Assembly (NCBI GenBank): GCA_027306505.1
Contig: DAHUZP010000026.1
Coordinates: forward strand, 165,103 to 229,102
Direction: 5' to 3'
Source of the DNA: Thermoplasmata archaeon
GTDB taxonomy: Archaea; Thermoplasmatota; Thermoplasmata; Lutacidiplasmatales; UBA184
Length of the DNA: 64,000 nucleotides
A program made the translations under genes and the position numbers. Of the stretch, positions 7,220 through 16,778 are shown piece after piece. The notes under the pieces are model-generated. The model worked only from the letters and a program-made list of their open reading frames with translations. It was not told the DNA's origin and searched no databases. Every line of letters starts with the position of its first letter. The stretch's first letter is position 1.

Positions 7220-8902
7220 ATGACGCACCTCGCCCGTCTTCCGGACATGTCGGCCGTCGCACTTCCACCGGGCGTCTCCCGTCCGACCTCGGTCCTTCCA
7301 AAGGGGCTCTCGGTCTCGGGAGCGGTTGCGTCCGCGTCCGTCTTGGAGCCGGGGCGGGCCTCCGCGCTGCAGCTTCCGCCCGAGCTCGCCCGGTTCTTCA
7401 CCGGGACGACCCCTCGCACGCTGTGCATCCGGGGGGCCCCTGGGACCGGGAAGACCACCCTCGCTCTCGAGATCGCTGACTTCCTCGGAGCGCGGGCGGT
7501 GGTCGCGAGCTCGGTACCTCGTCCCATCCTGCTCGAGCAGTTCCCATGGGTCTCGGGCTCCCGCTCGTCGAGGATCGAGGTCTTGGACCTCTCGGGGCCC
7601 GACACCTACGGGCCCGCTGATGCGCCCAGGCGCGAACGGCCGGAAGGGACGATCGGGCCCGTGGGGCAAGGGTCCCCCGGCCGCGGGCCCTGCCCCTCGG
7701 TCCAGCGGATGCTCCGGAGGATCCTCCAGGACGTGGACGGCGCACCGAAGATGCTGGTCATCGACTCCTGGGAAGGCTGCCTGCAAGGGCTCATCGGGCC
7801 GAGGGCGCCTGTGCCCACGGATCCCATCGCGTGCGGCGATGTGGAGCGCACCTTCCTTGGAGAGGCTCTCGCGAGGGGTTCCCACGTGGTCATCGTAGCG
7901 GAGCGGAACGAGCCCGGCCCGCTCGACTATGTCACCGACGGGGCCCTTCTCCTCTCCTCCTCGGAGTTCGAGGGCCGGGAAGAGCGCTGGCTCTCCCTAG
8001 GCAAGCTGCGGGGCACGCGACTGGAGAACTCCTCCTACCCTTTCACCCTGGAAGGCGGGCGGTTCCGGACCCTGCTGCCGGTCCCCATTCGCCCGCGCAG
8101 GGCGGATCCGTGGGGCGAAGATGCCCCGGACCCTGAGCCGACGGAAGCGTCCCTCTGGCCGGGCTCGTCGGCCTTTGCCCGCTGGTTCGGACGCCTCCTT
8201 CCCGCGCGTTGCACCCTTCTGGAGGCGGACAGCGAGACCCCGGAGCCCGTCCTCTGGACGATCGTGTCGCCCATGGCCCGGGCGACGCTACGCGGTGGCG
8301 GCCGCGTCGTGGTCCGCCCACCGCCCAGTCTCTCAGGCGTCGAGGTCTGGGAGGACCTTTCCCGAGCGGCCCCGACCGGGGCGCTCTCCACCCGGCTCCG
8401 CATCGCTTCCCCTCGGCCGCACCCGCTGCCCTCGGGGTCCCCGGAGAGCGTCTTCTTCGGGCCCGTCGACCGTCTGCGGACCTTCCTCTCCGAGCCGGAG
8501 GCGACCACGATGTCCTCTCGGGACATCCTCTGGAGGGAGATCGCGGACTTCCTCCGAGACCACGGACCGGAGGCGGGGCACCACCTGGTCCTCGCCTTCC
8601 CCGACACCGGCCTGGGGCTGGAGGGGGAGGGGGCTCCAGGACGCGCCGTGGACCCATTCCTGAGCCTGCCTTCCGACGAGGAGCGAGCGGAAGCCGGCTA
8701 CGGAGTGGTCCTCATCATGCGGATGGAGGACCCGAACGTGACCCGCCTCCGAGCGCGCTGCACCACGCACCTCCTCGTCCGCACGTTCCGGGGCCGACTC
8801 TTCCTCTATGGCGTTCGCCCATGGACCCCGCTCCTCGTTCCCGCCCCGAGCGAGGCGGGCGCAGAGGGGGCCGAGCCCTACGGGCTCCTCCCGGTGCTCT
8901 GA
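7220..8902 (+). CDS. KaiC/GvpD-like RecA-fold ATPase
   Basis: About 560 residues from the ATG at 7220 (ATGs at 7118 and 7247 are alternatives). A P-loop RGAPGTGKTTLALE at about 71-84 and a Walker B KMLVIDSWEG at about 177-186 match the KaiC/RadA-like ATPases and in particular GvpD, which in haloarchaea represses gas-vesicle genes. The C-terminal half (after about residue 300) is unlike KaiC and unrecognised. No gas-vesicle genes are nearby, so the name refers to domain likeness only. It is divergent from the zinc protein and shares its palindromic promoter region. Confidence 0.65.
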   Translation: MTHLARLPDMSAVALPPGVSRPTSVLPKGLSVSGAVASASVLEPGRASALQLPPELARFFTGTTPRTLCIRGAPGTGKTTLALEIADFLGARAVVASSVPRPILLEQFPWVSGSRSSRIEVLDLSGPDTYGPADAPRRERPEGTIGPVGQGSPGRGPCPSVQRMLRRILQDVDGAPKMLVIDSWEGCLQGLIGPRAPVPTDPIACGDVERTFLGEALARGSHVVIVAERNEPGPLDYVTDGALLLSSSEFEGREERWLSLGKLRGTRLENSSYPFTLEGGRFRTLLPVPIRPRRADPWGEDAPDPEPTEASLWPGSSAFARWFGRLLPARCTLLEADSETPEPVLWTIVSPMARATLRGGGRVVVRPPPSLSGVEVWEDLSRAAPTGALSTRLRIASPRPHPLPSGSPESVFFGPVDRLRTFLSEPEATTMSSRDILWREIADFLRDHGPEAGHHLVLAFPDTGLGLEGEGAPGRAVDPFLSLPSDEERAEAGYGVVLIMRMEDPNVTRLRARCTTHLLVRTFRGRLFLYGVRPWTPLLVPAPSEAGAEGAEPYGLLPVL

Positions 8903-8943
8903 GGGAAGAGGGCGCGTCTCGTTCGAGGTCCTGAGGAGGAGAG

Positions 8944-9525
8944 ATGAGGGAAAGGGGCCGGGGGGCCCGTGCCCGGGTCGGGGATGCCGTCGAGGACAGC
9001 GGCACGCTGGTGCTCCCGAGCGAGTTCGAGGTCCACGTGTTCCAGAACCCGCGCGGGCGCTGGACCTACGTCTACCGGGAGGTGCTCAGCCCACCCGACC
9101 ATGCCCGGGCCCGCGAACTGCTCGACCACACGCTCGCGGTCGGGCGCGCGCTCGCTGGCGACGGGATCGAGGTCGAGGGGGCCCTCGATCCCTATGGGCA
9201 TGTCGAGGTCCGCCTCACCTCGGAGGACGCTCGACCGGTGGACGTCCTGCGCTCGCTCACGGTCGAGCTCACCTTGCAGCTCGCCGAGCGGGGAGGGCGC
9301 CGGGAGGTCGGTCGCGCGTGGGGGCTCGTCTCGGAGATCCGCTCCCACGAGCACGACCGCACGACCGGCGGCCTGAGGGGGCGCTCGAGAGCCCGGGCCG
9401 CTCGGCACGCGAAGCCTCCGCGTCCTCTCCCGGCCTGGCTGAAGCGCGTGGAGCTCTGGAGCGAGGGCCATCGCCCGGGCCGTCATGGCCGTGCCCGCTC
9501 CGCTCGGTCCTCGGCGGAGATCTGA
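8944..9525 (+). CDS. hypothetical protein
   Basis: 193 residues, soluble. A central alpha/beta-looking part (SEFEVHVFQNPRGRWTYVYR to VDVLRSLTVELTLQLAER) is followed by a basic Arg/Ala-rich tail. It starts 41 nt after the GvpD-like gene and has AGGAGGAG just before the ATG, so the two are probably cotranscribed. Family not recognised. The C-terminal 60 residues are low in complexity. Confidence 0.55.
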   Translation: MRERGRGARARVGDAVEDSGTLVLPSEFEVHVFQNPRGRWTYVYREVLSPPDHARARELLDHTLAVGRALAGDGIEVEGALDPYGHVEVRLTSEDARPVDVLRSLTVELTLQLAERGGRREVGRAWGLVSEIRSHEHDRTTGGLRGRSRARAARHAKPPRPLPAWLKRVELWSEGHRPGRHGRARSARSSAEI

Positions 9526-9676
9526 CCGTGGACCGCGGACCCTGGAGGGTCCTGCCGACGGGGCGTCCACGGGGTGGACCGACCTTCACCGCCGAGTCAT
9601 AGCCAGGCCCGGGGTGGTCCTGGCGAGGGAGGACCGATCGTCGGTACGACGTCGCCTGGATCGGAAGGACGGGTCG

Positions 9677-10060
9677 ATGATGGAGCATCGTCGTCTGAAC
9701 GTCGGGACCGTCTTCGAGAACGGTCCTCCCTCCCACACCTCGGTGGAGATCGACGGCGAAGAGCTCGCGAAGCTTCGGACCTCTCCGGTCCGAGAGGTCC
9801 AGACCGGTTCATGGGCGATGGTCACCCAGGACCGTACGCTCTTCCATTGCGCCGGGGACCGGCCGTTCGTGGTCTACACCTTAGAGGAGTACCTGGATGA
9901 GCCGGCCCGGCGGGTGGCCCGACTGGAGCGCTACGGGTCCTGGGGCGAGCTCATGGAGGACCATCCGGACCTCGCCCAACGCGTGGGACCGTCGAAGCGC
10001 GCGGAGGGAACGGTCGGGGCTCCCGTGCCCCGCGAGCCCGGTGTCGCGATCCCGCTCTAG
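9677..10060 (+). CDS. hypothetical protein
   Basis: 127 residues from the first of two adjacent ATGs (9677, 9680), with GGAAGGA upstream. The core reads SVEIDGEELAKLRTSPVREV, WAMVTQDRTLFHCAGDRPF and EYLDEPARRVARLERYGSW, a compact alpha/beta protein of unknown role. The long open frame upstream to 9485 lacks any Shine-Dalgarno and overlaps the previous gene out of frame. Family not recognised. Confidence 0.55.
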   Translation: MMEHRRLNVGTVFENGPPSHTSVEIDGEELAKLRTSPVREVQTGSWAMVTQDRTLFHCAGDRPFVVYTLEEYLDEPARRVARLERYGSWGELMEDHPDLAQRVGPSKRAEGTVGAPVPREPGVAIPL

Positions 10061-10091
10061 AGGCGGTCCCTTAGGGCCCCCGGCGGGGACT

Positions 10092-10634
10092 TCAGAGGAT
10101 CTTCGCGTGGATGGAGTTGAGCGGTCGGAACCCACGCTTCGCATAGAAGCGGACCGCGATCTGGTTCTGGGCCGGGAACTCCGCCGTCACGATCCCCGCT
10201 CCGCGCTCCTTCAGGAGCCGGACCGTCTCGGCGAGCATGTACTCTCCCATGTTCTTGCGCCGGTAGGCGGGGAGCAGGTAGATGTCGAGGATGACCCCCT
10301 CCGTTTCGGGGGTGTAGAAGATCCGGTCCCGCAGGGCCGCGCGCGCGACCCCGACGACCCGTCCCTGGTCCGGTCCGGTCCCTTCGCCGGCGAGGATCAG
10401 CATCCGCGGGTCCTTCATGCCGAGCTCCAGCACCTTCGCGGCCTGAGGCTCTGCATCGGTCCGGACCTTGAGCAGCGGGTCGAACTCCTCGTTCAGTCGC
10501 TTGAGCCGGACGAGCAGACCGGCGAGGGCCGGCACGTCCTCCGCCCGGGCCGGGCGCACGACGAGGCGGCGGGACCCCTCCTTCTGGCTCGCGGCGGCCT
10601 CTTCGATGAATCCAGCAGCTCTGGTCTCTGACAT
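10092..10634 (-). CDS. GNAT-family N-acetyltransferase
   Basis: 180 residues. LVVRPARAEDVPALAGLL is the usual first strand and helix. ILDIYLLPAYRRKNMGEYML is the acetyl-CoA-binding beta4-alpha3 segment, with RRKNMG in place of the common QxxGxG. The end, AVRFYAKRGFRPLN, is the typical 'FYxKxGF' motif. The substrate is unknown. It lies 84 nt downstream of malic enzyme on the same strand and may be cotranscribed. Confidence 0.85.
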   Translation of the reverse strand: MSETRAAGFIEEAAASQKEGSRRLVVRPARAEDVPALAGLLVRLKRLNEEFDPLLKVRTDAEPQAAKVLELGMKDPRMLILAGEGTGPDQGRVVGVARAALRDRIFYTPETEGVILDIYLLPAYRRKNMGEYMLAETVRLLKERGAGIVTAEFPAQNQIAVRFYAKRGFRPLNSIHAKIL

Positions 10635-10717
10635 CTTCCTTCTCCGTTCCTCTCTCGCAATCGTGTGGACGTCCGCTCGGTCCCGGTCCTAGGCTTCCTG
10701 CTCCGGGGGGGAGCGTG

Positions 10718-12151
10718 CTACACGACCTCCTGCCCCGGCATGGGTGGGAGCAGTCCGTTCTTCATGAGCACTTGGGTGAGCTCCTTCGGCCGGGCCATCC
10801 GTGCCTGGGCGAGCTGGAGGAACTCCTCCCGGGTGCGCTTCTTCCGCGCGATCCCGAGCTCCACCGCCTTGATGCCGACCGCGGCCGCGACCTCTGGGAA
10901 GACCCCCTCCTCCGCCATCGTCGGGAGCAGGTGGTCCTTCGTGAGCCCCTTCACCTTCGCATGTCGGGCGAGCTCCTGGGCCGCCTCCAGCGCGAGCAGG
11001 TCGGGGATACCCCGGGCGTGAGCGTCCAGGACGCCTCGGAAGACCGCGGGGAAGATGAGCGAGTTGTTCACCTGGTTCGGGAAGTCGCTGCGCCCGGTGG
11101 CCACGATCTCGGCCCCGGCCGCCTTCGCCACGTCGGGCCAGATCTCGGGGCTGGGGTTCGCGAGGGCGAAGACGATCGGCTTGGGGGCCATGCTCTGGAT
11201 CCACTCGGGCTTGATCATGCCCGGTTTGGGGGTGGACGCCGCGATGAGCACGTCCGCGCCCTGGAGCGCTTCCTTGAGGCCTCCGTGCGTGCGGGCCTCG
11301 TTGGTGGTCAGGGCGAGCTCGTACTTCCAGCGGTTCCGAAGCATGAGCTCGTCGATGTCCTCGCGCTCGGACTGCAGGATGCCCTTGTGGTCGACCACGG
11401 TGAGGGCTCCCATGTCGCAGTTGAGCGCCTTGAGCAGGCGGGCGGTGGCCAGGTTGGCCGCCCCGGCTCCCAGGAGGACGATCCCGGTCTGCCAGATCTT
11501 CCGGCCGGTGAGCTCGAGGGCGTTCAGCAGCCCGGCGACGGTCGCGGCGGCCGTCCCCAGCTGATCGTCGTGCCAGACGGGGATGGAGAGGGAACGCTGG
11601 AGCTCGTCCAGGATGTGGAAGCACTTGGGGCTCGCGATGTCCTCCAGGTTGATCCCCCCCAGGGCAGGCTCCAGTCGCTGGGCCGTTTCGATGATGTCGT
11701 TCGGTTCCTTCGTGCGGATCGGGATCGGGAAGGCATCGACCCCTCCGAGGTACTTGAACAGCAAGGCCTTCCCTTCCATCACGGGAAGGGCGGCCTCCGG
11801 ACCGATATCGCCCAGTCCCAGCACGCGCGAGCCATCGGTCACGATGGCGATCGTGTTCCAGCGACCGGTGAGCTCGAAGGAGAGCTCGGGGTCCCGGTGG
11901 ATCTCCCGGGACACCTCGGCGATGCCCGGGGTGTACCAGTAGGAGAAGTCCTTGAGGGACCGGACCGGGACCTTGGGGATGACCTCGATCTTCCCGGCGA
12001 AGTACCGGGCGAGGTCCACCGCCCGCTCGGAGAGCCCCCGGGTCTCCTCCTCGGCCTCCCGGGCACGGGCCTCCTCGATCTCCTGATCGGACTTGCGCCC
12101 CTCCTCGACGCCCGGACGTGAGCGGGGAAGGACCTCCACCATCGCGGACAC
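10718..12151 (-). CDS. malic enzyme (NAD(P)-dependent malate dehydrogenase, decarboxylating)
   Basis: 477 residues, the short prokaryotic form. It converts malate to pyruvate and CO2, linking the TCA cycle to gluconeogenesis and NADPH supply. Seen are SYWYTPGIAEVSREI (active-site Tyr region), GLGDIGPEAALPVMEGK, the metal-binding GGINLEDI, VWHDDQLGTAA, and the nucleotide-binding GAGAANLATARLL. The C-terminal quarter carries FALANPSPEI and RSDFPNQVNN. The first 35 residues are a charged extension. A TATA-like TGCCTTTAAT lies at 12210-12201, giving a leader of about 30 nt. Confidence 0.92.
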   Translation of the reverse strand: MSAMVEVLPRSRPGVEEGRKSDQEIEEARAREAEEETRGLSERAVDLARYFAGKIEVIPKVPVRSLKDFSYWYTPGIAEVSREIHRDPELSFELTGRWNTIAIVTDGSRVLGLGDIGPEAALPVMEGKALLFKYLGGVDAFPIPIRTKEPNDIIETAQRLEPALGGINLEDIASPKCFHILDELQRSLSIPVWHDDQLGTAAATVAGLLNALELTGRKIWQTGIVLLGAGAANLATARLLKALNCDMGALTVVDHKGILQSEREDIDELMLRNRWKYELALTTNEARTHGGLKEALQGADVLIAASTPKPGMIKPEWIQSMAPKPIVFALANPSPEIWPDVAKAAGAEIVATGRSDFPNQVNNSLIFPAVFRGVLDAHARGIPDLLALEAAQELARHAKVKGLTKDHLLPTMAEEGVFPEVAAAVGIKAVELGIARKKRTREEFLQLAQARMARPKELTQVLMKNGLLPPMPGQEVV

Positions 12152-12200
12152 GACCCAGGCCCACGGGGGAGCCCGTCGCTAGGCATGGTCCCGGTGGGAG

Positions 12201-12210
12201 ATTAAAGGCA
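12201..12210 (-). promoter_or_regulatory. TATA box of malic enzyme
   Basis: On the minus strand TGCCTTTAAT, about 54 nt before the ATG at 12151. It is the only AT-rich patch in the divergent gap on that side. Confidence 0.4.
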
Positions 12211-12269
12211 TTGTGCGCCCGGTTGGAGCCGGCGGCGGGCGTTCCTAGTCTTGAATAGGGCCATAGGCC

Positions 12270-12902
12270 ATGGCTATCCAGGGATCGATGACAGCGGAGA
12301 TCACGCTTCCCGCTGCCTCTCCTCCCGCTTCTCTGGCCCTTCCTTTCACGGTCCGGGACGCCCGAAGGGAGCAGCTGCAGCGGGAGTACGAGGAGGCGGT
12401 CGCCCGCTTGCGTCGGGTGCGCCAGTACCGCTTCGTCATCTACGGCGAGATCCGCCGGTGCCTGAACGTCCTTGGCGACCTCGCGATCGACCTCGTGGGG
12501 GCGGACCGCTATGAGGCGCTCAAGCGGGAATGCGAGAGGCTCTCGCCCGACCCCACCGCCCCGGAGCCCGGGGAGGCCGAGGAACCTGCGATCGACCCCG
12601 CTCTCGCCTGGATGGAACCGGAGCCCGCGTCGGACCCCGCCGAGGCCCTTCCATCCCTCCCCCCCGCCCCGACCTCCGAGGAGACGAGCCACGCGGCCCG
12701 GACCCTGCGCGAGTGCCTGGAGTACCTCGATGCTGCGGACCGGTCCACCCCGGAGTTCCATCTCGCCATCCTCCAGGCGGAGGAGCGCCTGATGGAGCAC
12801 GAGCGCTCCTCTCGCCCGGCCCCCGCCGTGTCGGATCCGTCCGCCGGCGCGCCCGCGATCGAGCCCGCCCCGCCCGCGAGCTCCCCTCCGACCTCCAGTT
12901 GA
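12270..12902 (+). CDS. hypothetical helical protein with Pro-rich linker
   Basis: 210 residues (or 204 from the second ATG at 12288). A charged helical segment (REQLQREYEEAVARLRRVRQ to LVGADRYEALKRECERL) is followed by a Pro/Glu/Ala-rich linker, another short helical part (TLRECLEYLDAADRSTPEFH) and a Pro/Ser tail. Not recognised. It ends 101 nt before the HD phosphohydrolase on the same strand, so cotranscription is likely. Confidence 0.5.
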   Translation: MAIQGSMTAEITLPAASPPASLALPFTVRDARREQLQREYEEAVARLRRVRQYRFVIYGEIRRCLNVLGDLAIDLVGADRYEALKRECERLSPDPTAPEPGEAEEPAIDPALAWMEPEPASDPAEALPSLPPAPTSEETSHAARTLRECLEYLDAADRSTPEFHLAILQAEERLMEHERSSRPAPAVSDPSAGAPAIEPAPPASSPPTSS

Positions 12903-13003
12903 TCGGGGGTCCCCCCGGAACGGCTGACCGCTTCCCGGCCGAGCCCCTCGATTTGAAGTCCTCAGGGGGTCCTCCCGGGCTCGGCCCCGAGCGGGGACGA
13001 ACG

Positions 13004-14974
13004 ATGCTGAGCCGCTCCCCCACCTATCTCCGTGACCCGATCTACGGGTTGGTCCCTCTCTCGCCGGGAGAGGCGGAGGTCCTGGGAACTCCCCTGCTGA
13101 CCCGCCTCAAGGGCATCCGCCAGATGGGCTTCGCATGGGCGATATTTCCCGGGGCGAACCACACCCGGTTCGAGCACTCGGTCGGGGTGATGCACGCCGC
13201 CGGACTGCTGGTGCGGGACCTGCCCGGGTTCGACCCCCGCCAGGTCCAGATGGTCCGCCTTGCCGGCCTGCTCCACGACGTGGGCCACCCGCCCTTCTCC
13301 CACACCCTGGAGCTCGCGGCCCGTCTCTACGGGCGTGAGGTGCGCTCCCCGGAGCTCTCCGCGCTGGTCTCCCACGAGGCCGTTACCGAGCGACGGGTCG
13401 CGACCGACGAGGGGCTACGGGCGGTCCTGGAGCGGCACCGGGAGTTCGCAGGGATCGACCCCAAGGAGCTCGCCGCGCTCGCGGTGGGCCACCACCCGGA
13501 CACGTCGATGAGCCTCATCGTCCACGGGGAGATCGATGCCGACCGTATCGACTACATCACCCGGGACAACCTGCATTGCGGGTTCCCCTCGGGCCTCGAC
13601 GTCCATCTCATCCCCTCCCTCTTCATCCGGCGGCCCAACGGCGAGATCGTCCTCAACTCCGAGCGGGCCTACTTCGCGGAGCAGCTCCTGCTCGCCCGTC
13701 ACCACCTTCAGGTGAAGATTCACGACGAGCCGCGGGACCGTCTCGCGGACCTGCTCCTCGCCCGAGCGCTCCGGGCCTTCTTCGGACGGGCCGACCGCAG
13801 CCAGCGCAAGGGGTTCACCCGGGTCGTGGAACAGGCCGGGGACGCGGAGCTCATGGGCCTCCTGCGCGATGTCGCCCCGAAGGAGGTACGGGAGCTGGAC
13901 GAGCACCTCGCCGGGAGCGCGCCGTGGCGCCTCCTCTCCGAGATCGGCTTCTCGGGCATCTCGCCGCCCGCCCGCTACAGCGTGAGCCTCCTGCTCTCCG
14001 AGACGGACCGGGACCTTTCCTCCCGCCTCGCTTCTACGCTGGGCGAGTGGCTCCGCACCGACGTCATCGCGGACCTCTGGGGGGCGACGCCCCCTGGCGC
14101 CTCGCTCCGCACCGCGTCGCCCGACAGTCCGGAGCCCCCGGTCCCGCTCACCTCCCTCCCCCTGATCCGGGGGACCGTCGCCGCGACCCACCGCGCGATC
14201 GGCGTTCGGGTGTACGTCCGGACGCGCGGTCCGCCCCCTCGCCTCTCCCTCCTGCCGGCCCAGGAACGGTATCGGGCCCGGGTCGACACCATGTTCGACC
14301 GGGAGCGGGCGGAGCACCTAGTCCGCCGCCTCTCCCAGGAGGAGCAGAGCGACTTCATGGTCTCGCTGGAGCTCGAGTCCGCGCTGCTCTCCACGGTGCT
14401 CGACGCCCATTCCGACCGGGCCTTCTCCCCGGACGCGGCGCTCCTGGTCCTCTCCTGCCTCTTCGATTCCTTCGCGGGCCCGCCTCTCAAGGAGAGCCGG
14501 GTCTACCTCGATGGAGAGCGCGGCTTCTCCGAGCTCGCCCGTCAAACGCACCTCTCGCGCCGATGGGAGGCGGAGATGGGGACCCCCTACCCGTACTCGG
14601 TGCCCCCGGAACGATCGGAGCGAGGGGAGGGCGCCCCCCGCCCGGATGCGGCCCTGGAGGCTGACCTGGACCGCTTGGAGGCCTTCGGGCTCGTGGTCCG
14701 TCTCCCGCGTGAGGAGCGCCGGGGCCGGCACTTCGCCTCCCAGGAGCGCTACGCGCTCTCGGGCTGGGGGAGGGGCCTCGTGCGCCTCCTGCTCTCCCGG
14801 GACGAGCGCCTCGCGAAGGTGCAGGCGGGCGTGGTCCGGGACCTGAGGGACCTCGTGGAGGAGCACGAGGACGCCTTCCGCGCGTTCTTCGGCCTGGTGG
14901 GCCGATCGGGGGTCGAGGCTCGGAAGGCCCGGAGGGGTCGAAGGGAGGACCTGCCCCTACAGGTCAGCCGCTGA
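13004..14974 (+). CDS. HD-domain phosphohydrolase, dGTPase-like
   Basis: 656 residues from the ATG at 13004. The N-terminal 200 residues hold an HD domain with HTRFEHSVGVMHAAG, LAGLLHDVGHPPFSHTLE (H91-D92) and EIDADRIDYITRD. These are the metal ligands and the 'DRxDY' motif of the dGTPase/SAMHD1-like family, which removes triphosphate from dNTPs. The rest (about 450 residues) is helical and unassigned, longer than simple archaeal HD proteins of this type. Substrate unverified. The open frame extends upstream to 12530 but only as antisense-like low-complexity text. Confidence 0.8.
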   Translation: MLSRSPTYLRDPIYGLVPLSPGEAEVLGTPLLTRLKGIRQMGFAWAIFPGANHTRFEHSVGVMHAAGLLVRDLPGFDPRQVQMVRLAGLLHDVGHPPFSHTLELAARLYGREVRSPELSALVSHEAVTERRVATDEGLRAVLERHREFAGIDPKELAALAVGHHPDTSMSLIVHGEIDADRIDYITRDNLHCGFPSGLDVHLIPSLFIRRPNGEIVLNSERAYFAEQLLLARHHLQVKIHDEPRDRLADLLLARALRAFFGRADRSQRKGFTRVVEQAGDAELMGLLRDVAPKEVRELDEHLAGSAPWRLLSEIGFSGISPPARYSVSLLLSETDRDLSSRLASTLGEWLRTDVIADLWGATPPGASLRTASPDSPEPPVPLTSLPLIRGTVAATHRAIGVRVYVRTRGPPPRLSLLPAQERYRARVDTMFDRERAEHLVRRLSQEEQSDFMVSLELESALLSTVLDAHSDRAFSPDAALLVLSCLFDSFAGPPLKESRVYLDGERGFSELARQTHLSRRWEAEMGTPYPYSVPPERSERGEGAPRPDAALEADLDRLEAFGLVVRLPREERRGRHFASQERYALSGWGRGLVRLLLSRDERLAKVQAGVVRDLRDLVEEHEDAFRAFFGLVGRSGVEARKARRGRREDLPLQVSR

Positions 14975-14992
14975 GCCTCGCCTCCCAGAAGG

Positions 14993-15940
14993 GTGCCTCT
15001 AAGTGGGAGGGTGGACTGGGGAGGGGTCGTGGAGTTCGCCTCGGAAGGAGCGTCTCCCGCCGACCGGACCCGGGAGATCAACGGCCAGCCCTCCCATTTC
15101 CTGGAGGAGGGCGCGGGACCGACCCTCTTCTTCGTCCACGACTGGCTCGGCACCGCGGTCAGCTTCGCCGCGCTCGTCCAGGAGCTGGGCCCCCGGTACC
15201 GGCGCATCCGGGTGGACCTCCCCGGCTTCGGTGGGACCCCCACCCCGGAGGACTGGGACCATACGCTGGGCTCCTACGCGGCCTTCCTCAACGCCTCGCT
15301 CCGCGAGACCGCGAGCCGTGAGGCGACCCTCGTAGGCCACGGCTTCGGTACGCTGGTCACCCTGCGGGCGCTCGCGGACGATGGGGGAGAAGCTTCCCGT
15401 CGGGTCTCCCGCCTCATCCTCCTCAACGGCCCGCTCTACGACGAGGCCCCGAAGGGGGTCTTCTCCTTCCTGAGGAAGGGGCCCTTCGAACCGCTCCTCA
15501 CCTCTCCTCCCCACGACCTCTCGACCTACCGACGTCGCATGCTCCGCCTCTTCGGTGACCCCACGTACTTCGACGAGGCCTTCGTGGAGGAGGCCTACGA
15601 GCGCTGGAGGCCCAGCGGCCCCGCTACCCTGCGCTCCCTCGCCGAGCACCTGCCGCAGCTGCGGGAGTCGCTGCCGCGCCTGCGCGGGGTGCTGCAGCAC
15701 TGGACCGGTCCCGTGCACCTCCTCTGGGGAGAGGAGGACCCCTTCGCGGGGGCGGAGCCGGCCCACCGCTTCCACAAGGAGGTCCGACGGGCGAAGGTGC
15801 TGATCTTCCCCGAGGTGGGCTACCTGCCCCACGTCGAGGCCCCGAAGGCCGTCGCGAACCAGATCCGCAAGGTGGTGCGGGTCTCGAAGGTCCCCTCGCT
15901 GTCCCCGGCGCCCTCGAAGGCCCCCGCGTCGACCGTTTGA
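14993..15940 (+). CDS. alpha/beta-hydrolase-fold protein lacking the serine nucleophile
   Basis: 315 residues from a GTG at 14993, 18 nt after the HD gene. TLFFVHDWLGTAVSF (oxyanion region), VDLPGFGGTP, the nucleophile elbow VGHGFGTLV (residues 114-122), LLWGEEDPF (acid) and a late GYLPHVEAP (His) follow the family order. In the elbow, GxSxG reads GHGFG: glycine 117 replaces serine, so classical ester hydrolysis is not expected. A carrier, chaperone or lyase role is possible. It sits in a run with the HD protein and the methyltransferase. Confidence 0.75.
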   Translation: MPLSGRVDWGGVVEFASEGASPADRTREINGQPSHFLEEGAGPTLFFVHDWLGTAVSFAALVQELGPRYRRIRVDLPGFGGTPTPEDWDHTLGSYAAFLNASLRETASREATLVGHGFGTLVTLRALADDGGEASRRVSRLILLNGPLYDEAPKGVFSFLRKGPFEPLLTSPPHDLSTYRRRMLRLFGDPTYFDEAFVEEAYERWRPSGPATLRSLAEHLPQLRESLPRLRGVLQHWTGPVHLLWGEEDPFAGAEPAHRFHKEVRRAKVLIFPEVGYLPHVEAPKAVANQIRKVVRVSKVPSLSPAPSKAPASTV

Positions 15941-15950
15941 CGGGAGCCCC

Positions 15951-16730
15951 ATGCCCGAGTTCGACCTCGTCGCCCCGGTCTACGACGAGACGCGTCGTCC
16001 CCCCCAAGGGCTCGAGCTGAGCGCCGTCATGAGGGCCCTTCTCGGGGCGCGCAACGTGCTGGAAGGGGGCATCGGGACCGGTCGCTACGCTCGGCCCCTC
16101 GAGGACCGGGGGGTCCGCGTGACGGGGGTGGACCTCTCCCGGGGGATGATGCTGCGTGCGCGGGAGAAGGGCCTCGCGAGGCTCGTGCAGGGGGACCTCC
16201 TCCATCTCCCGTTCCATGACGCGAGCTTCGACGCGGCCCTCTTGGTCCACGTGCTCCAGCTGGTCCCCTCTCCCGAGGACATCCTCGCTGAGCTCGCCCG
16301 CGTCGCGAGCCTTCGGGTCGTCGCCCAGCTGCCGGAGCCTCACCAGGGGGGCTCCTCCCGACGGGGCAACCTCCGACGGCGCTACCTCGAGATCGCTTCC
16401 GAGATGGGTTGGAGCGCACCGTCCCCCCCCCGCTACTGGGGCAACTCCGAGCGCGTGCTCGCCCTCGCCCCACCGGATCGGATCGAGGAGGCCGAGGTGA
16501 GCCAGCCACTGGACACCGACCCCGAGCGGGTCTGGACGGACCTGCGGAGCTTCGGCGGGCTCATCGTCATCCCTCCCGAGGTCCACCAGCGCGTCGTCGC
16601 GCGCCTGCGCGAGGAGGTGGGGCCGAGAGAGGTCCCGCCCGGGCCCCGCCATCGCTCCCTTCGGTTCGCCGTCTGGGACGCGGGAGCGCTCCGCGAGGTC
16701 CTCCGAGCGAAAGCACGCCCCGCCCGCTAA
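15951..16730 (+). CDS. class I SAM-dependent methyltransferase
   Basis: 259 residues. Motif I is NVLEGGIGTGRYARPL (about 35-50), the acidic end of strand 2 is VTGVDLSRGM, and motifs II-III are DLLHLPFHDASFDAALLVHVL; this is the Methyltransf_11 pattern (FDxxxxxxVL). The substrate-binding C-terminal half is variable. The ATG lies ten bases after the previous stop, in the same transcription unit. Confidence 0.88.
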   Translation: MPEFDLVAPVYDETRRPPQGLELSAVMRALLGARNVLEGGIGTGRYARPLEDRGVRVTGVDLSRGMMLRAREKGLARLVQGDLLHLPFHDASFDAALLVHVLQLVPSPEDILAELARVASLRVVAQLPEPHQGGSSRRGNLRRRYLEIASEMGWSAPSPPRYWGNSERVLALAPPDRIEEAEVSQPLDTDPERVWTDLRSFGGLIVIPPEVHQRVVARLREEVGPREVPPGPRHRSLRFAVWDAGALREVLRAKARPAR

Positions 16731-16739
16731 CGAGGGACG

Positions 16740-16759
16740 CGGCCCCGGGGGCGGGGCCG
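16740..16759. terminator. GC hairpin between convergent genes
   Basis: CGGCCCC, loop GGGGGC, GGGGCCG: a 7-bp stem 9 nt after the methyltransferase stop and 19 nt from the end of the aminopeptidase gene. Confidence 0.4.
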
Positions 16760-16778
16760 AGGCCACCCTGGGGCCGGT